Shown here piece by piece: positions 61,344-64,000 of a stretch of DNA of 64,000 nucleotides. Every line of letters begins with the position of its first letter. The stretch's first letter is position 1. The DNA comes from Acinetobacter sp. CS-2. GTDB taxonomy: Bacteria > Pseudomonadota > Gammaproteobacteria > Pseudomonadales > Moraxellaceae. The DNA is taken from assembly GCF_016599715.1 (NCBI RefSeq), contig NZ_CP067019.1, positions 2,976,001 through 3,040,000 on the forward strand, given 5' to 3'. A model generated the notes under the pieces. That model worked only from the letters and a program-made list of their open reading frames with translations, was not told the origin of the DNA and did no database searches. Both the position numbers and the translations under genes were made by a program.

Positions 61344-62246
61344 ATGTCCTATTTTCCCTCTTGCCTGAAAGCCAAAGCACCGCAACTTGCCTTAATTTTA
61401 ATTACCCTGGTTTGGGGTGGCTCGTTTATCACCGTGCAATATGGCTTAAACTTTGCCAGCCCGATGTTTTTCGTCGGTTGCCGTTTTGCTGCTGCCATGT
61501 TGTTTGTCAGCCTGTTTTCCTGGAAGGATTTAACCGCAATCCAACTGAAAGAAATTGCCGCAGGAGCTGTCATTGGTCTGGTGATTGCGCTGGGTTATGG
61601 CACGCAAACCATTGGACTACAAAGCATCAGCAGCAGTGAATCGGCTTTTTTAACCGCGCTGTATGTACCTCTGGTGCCGATTCTTTTATGGCTATTGTTC
61701 CGTAAAACCCCGCAATTCATGACCTGGTGTGGCACAGTGCTGGCCTTTTTAGGTCTGGTCTTTTTAACCGGAAATGGGTTTGGTGCAATCCAGCTGAGCT
61801 TTGGTCAGATCATTACCCTCTTGGGTTCAGTCGCTATTGCGATGGAAATTATTCTGATCGGATTTTTTGCCGGTAAAGTCAATGTCCGCCGTGTCACCGT
61901 GATTCAACTCGGCTTTGCCTCGATTTTTGCTTTTTGCATGATGCCTTTGGCTGGTGAAAGCTGGAATCCAGTTTTTTCCTGGCCTCTGGTGATCATTTTA
62001 ACTGGCTTAGGTTTTGCTAGTGCCGCCATTCAACTGGTGATGAACTGGGCACAACGTGCAGTCGACCCTGCGCAAGCTGCCATCATCTATTCCGGTGAGC
62101 CAGTTTGGGCAGCTTTAATTGGTCGTATTGCGGGGGAGCGTTTGCCCTTACTGGCCATCCTTGGTGGGGTGTTGGTGGTTTTAGGGGTCATTGTCAGTGA
62201 ATGGAAACCGAAGTTTTTGAAGAAAAATAAAGAAGTGAATCCTTAA
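61344..62246 (+). CDS. EamA-family (DMT) transporter
   Basis: A 300-residue inner-membrane protein with about ten hydrophobic helices in two EamA repeats. LVWGGSFITVQYGLNFASPM at 20-39 opens the first, and AIIYSGEPVWAALIGRIAGE near 250 closes the second. Drug/metabolite exporters of this group often export amino acids or related metabolites. The substrate is unknown. Confidence 0.9.
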   Translation: MSYFPSCLKAKAPQLALILITLVWGGSFITVQYGLNFASPMFFVGCRFAAAMLFVSLFSWKDLTAIQLKEIAAGAVIGLVIALGYGTQTIGLQSISSSESAFLTALYVPLVPILLWLLFRKTPQFMTWCGTVLAFLGLVFLTGNGFGAIQLSFGQIITLLGSVAIAMEIILIGFFAGKVNVRRVTVIQLGFASIFAFCMMPLAGESWNPVFSWPLVIILTGLGFASAAIQLVMNWAQRAVDPAQAAIIYSGEPVWAALIGRIAGERLPLLAILGGVLVVLGVIVSEWKPKFLKKNKEVNP

Positions 62247-62360
62247 AAGATCTCTTTCTGCTGAATATTTCTCTAAAGAAAATTCCTCATCTTCCAGGAG
62301 CGGTTAGGAAAGGTTAATTTCAAGAGCACGAGAAATTCGAATTTTTCACTGAAAATATTG

Positions 62361-62393
62361 CCCTCTCCCCAATCCTCTCCCACAGGGAGAGGA
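62361..62393. repeat. Palindromic intergenic repeat CCTCTCCC-aca-GGGAGAGG
   Basis: The stem at 62374-62392 is close to the 20277-20297 hairpin. It lies between convergent EamA and FAD oxidase genes and could also act as a weak terminator. Confidence 0.7.
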
Positions 62394-62430
62394 AGAATCA
62401 TTATCGGTTTTTGTGGAAGGAAAGAGATAT

Positions 62431-63843
62431 TTAAAACGACACCATCTTCCCCGGATTAATCAACGCACCCAATCCATAGGCGCTTTTTGCTACCGGAATG
62501 ACCACGGGTGCCAGTGCACGACCAAACAGAATATCCTGATGATGAATACGGGTCAGCATATTAAAGTCATCCGCTTTGCCACAGAAATCATCAGCAATCG
62601 CCTTACCGATACGTACCGTTTGCGCCACGCCATGACCGCTCCAGCCCTGTACGGCATAGATGGGGAATTTGTTACCAAACTTACGGCTATCTGCCGCGCC
62701 ATTCATGGTCAGGTCAGTGGTTCCACTCCAGACAAAATCCAGCTCGACACTTTTTAACTGCGGAAATACATGTTGAATCCGGCCCAATAAATACTGATGG
62801 GTTTTTTCAGGATTCCAGCATGAACCTGTCCCCTCCCCACCAAACAGCAAGCGGTTTTGCGATACACCACGATAATAGTCGATCTGGAATTGCGTATCAT
62901 AGACAGGTGCATCTGTTGGTAATAATTCTTTTAAATCAAATTCTAATGGAGCTGTGGTACAGACATAGGTATAGAACGGAATCGTGGTCTGATTATTCTT
63001 TTGCAGCAACTTAAAGGAGGCATGATGCACCCCCATCACCACACTTTTACGGGCTTTGATCACGCCACTGGTGGTGGTCACATAAATACCATCTTCCCGT
63101 TCTTCTACTACAGTGACTTCAGTTTGCTCATAGACTTTGCCGCCATTTTTACAGAAACCATAAATGAGACCGCGGTTTAAAGCCAGGGGATGAATATGTC
63201 CACCCAGAGCATCCAGCAAACCACCACAATAATTGTCAGAGGCAATGTGTTCTTTCAGCTCATGCTTGCCCACTACTTGAGTATGGGCCTCACCCAAAAA
63301 CTTGCGTGCATCGGCACCTTGAGTTAAACCAACCAGATGCCCTTCATGTACGGCAGCGGTGATATGGCCACGTTTACGCTGCAAGTCCAGATTGTATTGG
63401 TCTGCAATCGAATCAATTAAGGACATCGCTTCGGTTGAGGTAAAGTGCCAGAGTTTTTTGGCATCTGCATAACTGAAATGTTCAATCATTTCTGCCGCTT
63501 CCCAACGTGCCAAGCCTGGGGTCAATTGCCCGCCATTTCTTCCAGAAGCCGCACTGCCAATCCGGTTTTTCTCGACCAGAACCGTCTCCACCCCCTGCTC
63601 AGACAGATGTAAGGCCGTCGAAGCACCCAGCAAGCCGCCACCAATCACCACCACATCACATTCAATATCGGCACTCAAGGCATCAAACTGGTGCCATTGT
63701 TCCAGTGAACTTTCATAGTAATTCGCAGGATGCCCAAATGCACCATGCTTTGGATTAATCCAGTTCCATTCCTTGCCACTTTGCTGGTTTATGCTGGCTT
63801 TAAATTCTACGTCATTTAAAAATACTGGCTTTTGTATATTCAT
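62431..63843 (-). CDS. FAD-dependent oxidoreductase, PuuB-like (gamma-glutamylputrescine oxidase type)
   Basis: 470 residues from the ATG at 63843, preceded by GGGAAGAG. The dinucleotide-binding VVVIGGGLLGAS lies at 64-75, then GSAASGRNGGQL near 97-108, the DAO-family pattern. C-terminal QGWSGHGVAQTVRIGKAIA closes the FAD site. PuuB oxidises gamma-glutamylputrescine, and the following upstream permease fragment fits a polyamine or amino-acid route. The exact substrate is uncertain. Confidence 0.85.
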   Translation of the reverse strand: MNIQKPVFLNDVEFKASINQQSGKEWNWINPKHGAFGHPANYYESSLEQWHQFDALSADIECDVVVIGGGLLGASTALHLSEQGVETVLVEKNRIGSAASGRNGGQLTPGLARWEAAEMIEHFSYADAKKLWHFTSTEAMSLIDSIADQYNLDLQRKRGHITAAVHEGHLVGLTQGADARKFLGEAHTQVVGKHELKEHIASDNYCGGLLDALGGHIHPLALNRGLIYGFCKNGGKVYEQTEVTVVEEREDGIYVTTTSGVIKARKSVVMGVHHASFKLLQKNNQTTIPFYTYVCTTAPLEFDLKELLPTDAPVYDTQFQIDYYRGVSQNRLLFGGEGTGSCWNPEKTHQYLLGRIQHVFPQLKSVELDFVWSGTTDLTMNGAADSRKFGNKFPIYAVQGWSGHGVAQTVRIGKAIADDFCGKADDFNMLTRIHHQDILFGRALAPVVIPVAKSAYGLGALINPGKMVSF

Positions 63844-63890
63844 GTTCACTCTTCCCATCTTCAATTCATTTCAAAATTTGCGGCAATCTT

Positions 63891-64000
63891 TTAGTAGGCA
63901 TTGCCAATCACAATGTTTTGCTTTTTCAGTTTTTTGTACAGGAAGATCACAATCCCGACAGACAGCCAGCCACAACCAAACAACAGTGCGGAACGCTCCA
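63891..64000 (-). CDS. C-terminal end of a probable amino-acid/polyamine permease (partial)
   Basis: A frame open to the window edge ends at TAA (63891-63893). It encodes a hydrophobic helix followed by LYKKLKKQNIVIGNAY, as at the end of APC-family permeases. The upstream position to the PuuB-like gene on the same strand suggests a PuuP-like transporter. Most of the gene is outside the window. Confidence 0.5.
   Translation of the reverse strand, partial: ERSALLFGCGWLSVGIVIFLYKKLKKQNIVIGNAY

Overview
The window is a chromosomal segment of a gamma-proteobacterium, almost certainly genus Acinetobacter. The signs are moderately AT-rich DNA, the tRNA/tuf/secE/nusG/rplKA/rplJL/rpoBC super-cluster, the argH-algZ-algR-hemCDXY neighbourhood also known from Pseudomonas, scattered type II secretion genes (gspN-C-D without the rest), and an IS whose size, ends and target duplication match ISAba11. 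Species cannot be named from the sequence alone. All functional calls were made by reading; no database search was run.

Layout. 1-10200: accessory and envelope genes, namely a partial unknown gene, a probable outer-membrane protein, htpG, an LprI-like protein, ompW, a YuiF/NhaC-type antiporter, two hydrolases, a DUF4442 thioesterase-fold protein and a glycine-zipper lipoprotein. A seven-copy heptamer repeat lies between the last two genes. 10300-24530 (minus strand): rpoC, rpoB, rplL, rplJ, rplA, rplK, nusG, secE, tRNA-Trp, tuf and the tRNA set Thr-Tyr-Gly-Thr, in the same tRNA-tuf order as E. coli thrU-tyrU-glyT-thrT-tufB. 24600-37320 (minus): trpE, gph, an FHA protein, gspD-gspC-gspN, an H-NS-family protein, a thioesterase, hemY-hemX-hemD-hemC, algR. 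The algZ and argH genes are divergent and overlap at their starts.

38500-49350: argH and yggX, a 640-bp gene-free stretch with a convincing small-RNA candidate, pgsA, a thioesterase, uvrC, a stand-alone ClpA-D2-like AAA+ ATPase, and the fatty-acid oxidation operon fadBA. 49400-57300 is the most accessory part: an AT-rich AIPR gene (abortive-infection family) between its own terminator and that of fadA, a TehB-type methyltransferase, a small unknown gene, a secreted protein built of 11-residue Ala/Lys/Thr repeats that resembles LEA proteins and hydrophilins, and two paralogous secreted proteins. One of these paralogs has had its tail replaced by a 1101-bp ISAba11-like element. 57500-64000: two identical tRNA-Phe genes with separate terminators, a GNAT protein, hisB-hisH, an RNase D-like exonuclease, hisA, an EamA transporter, a PuuB-like FAD oxidase, and the end of a probable permease.

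The most interesting leads are the orphan AIPR defence-type gene, the LEA-like repeat protein, the small RNA near 40700, the paralog pair with the reconstructable IS insertion, the ClpP-loop-less ClpA-like ATPase, and the heptamer repeat in a divergent promoter region.
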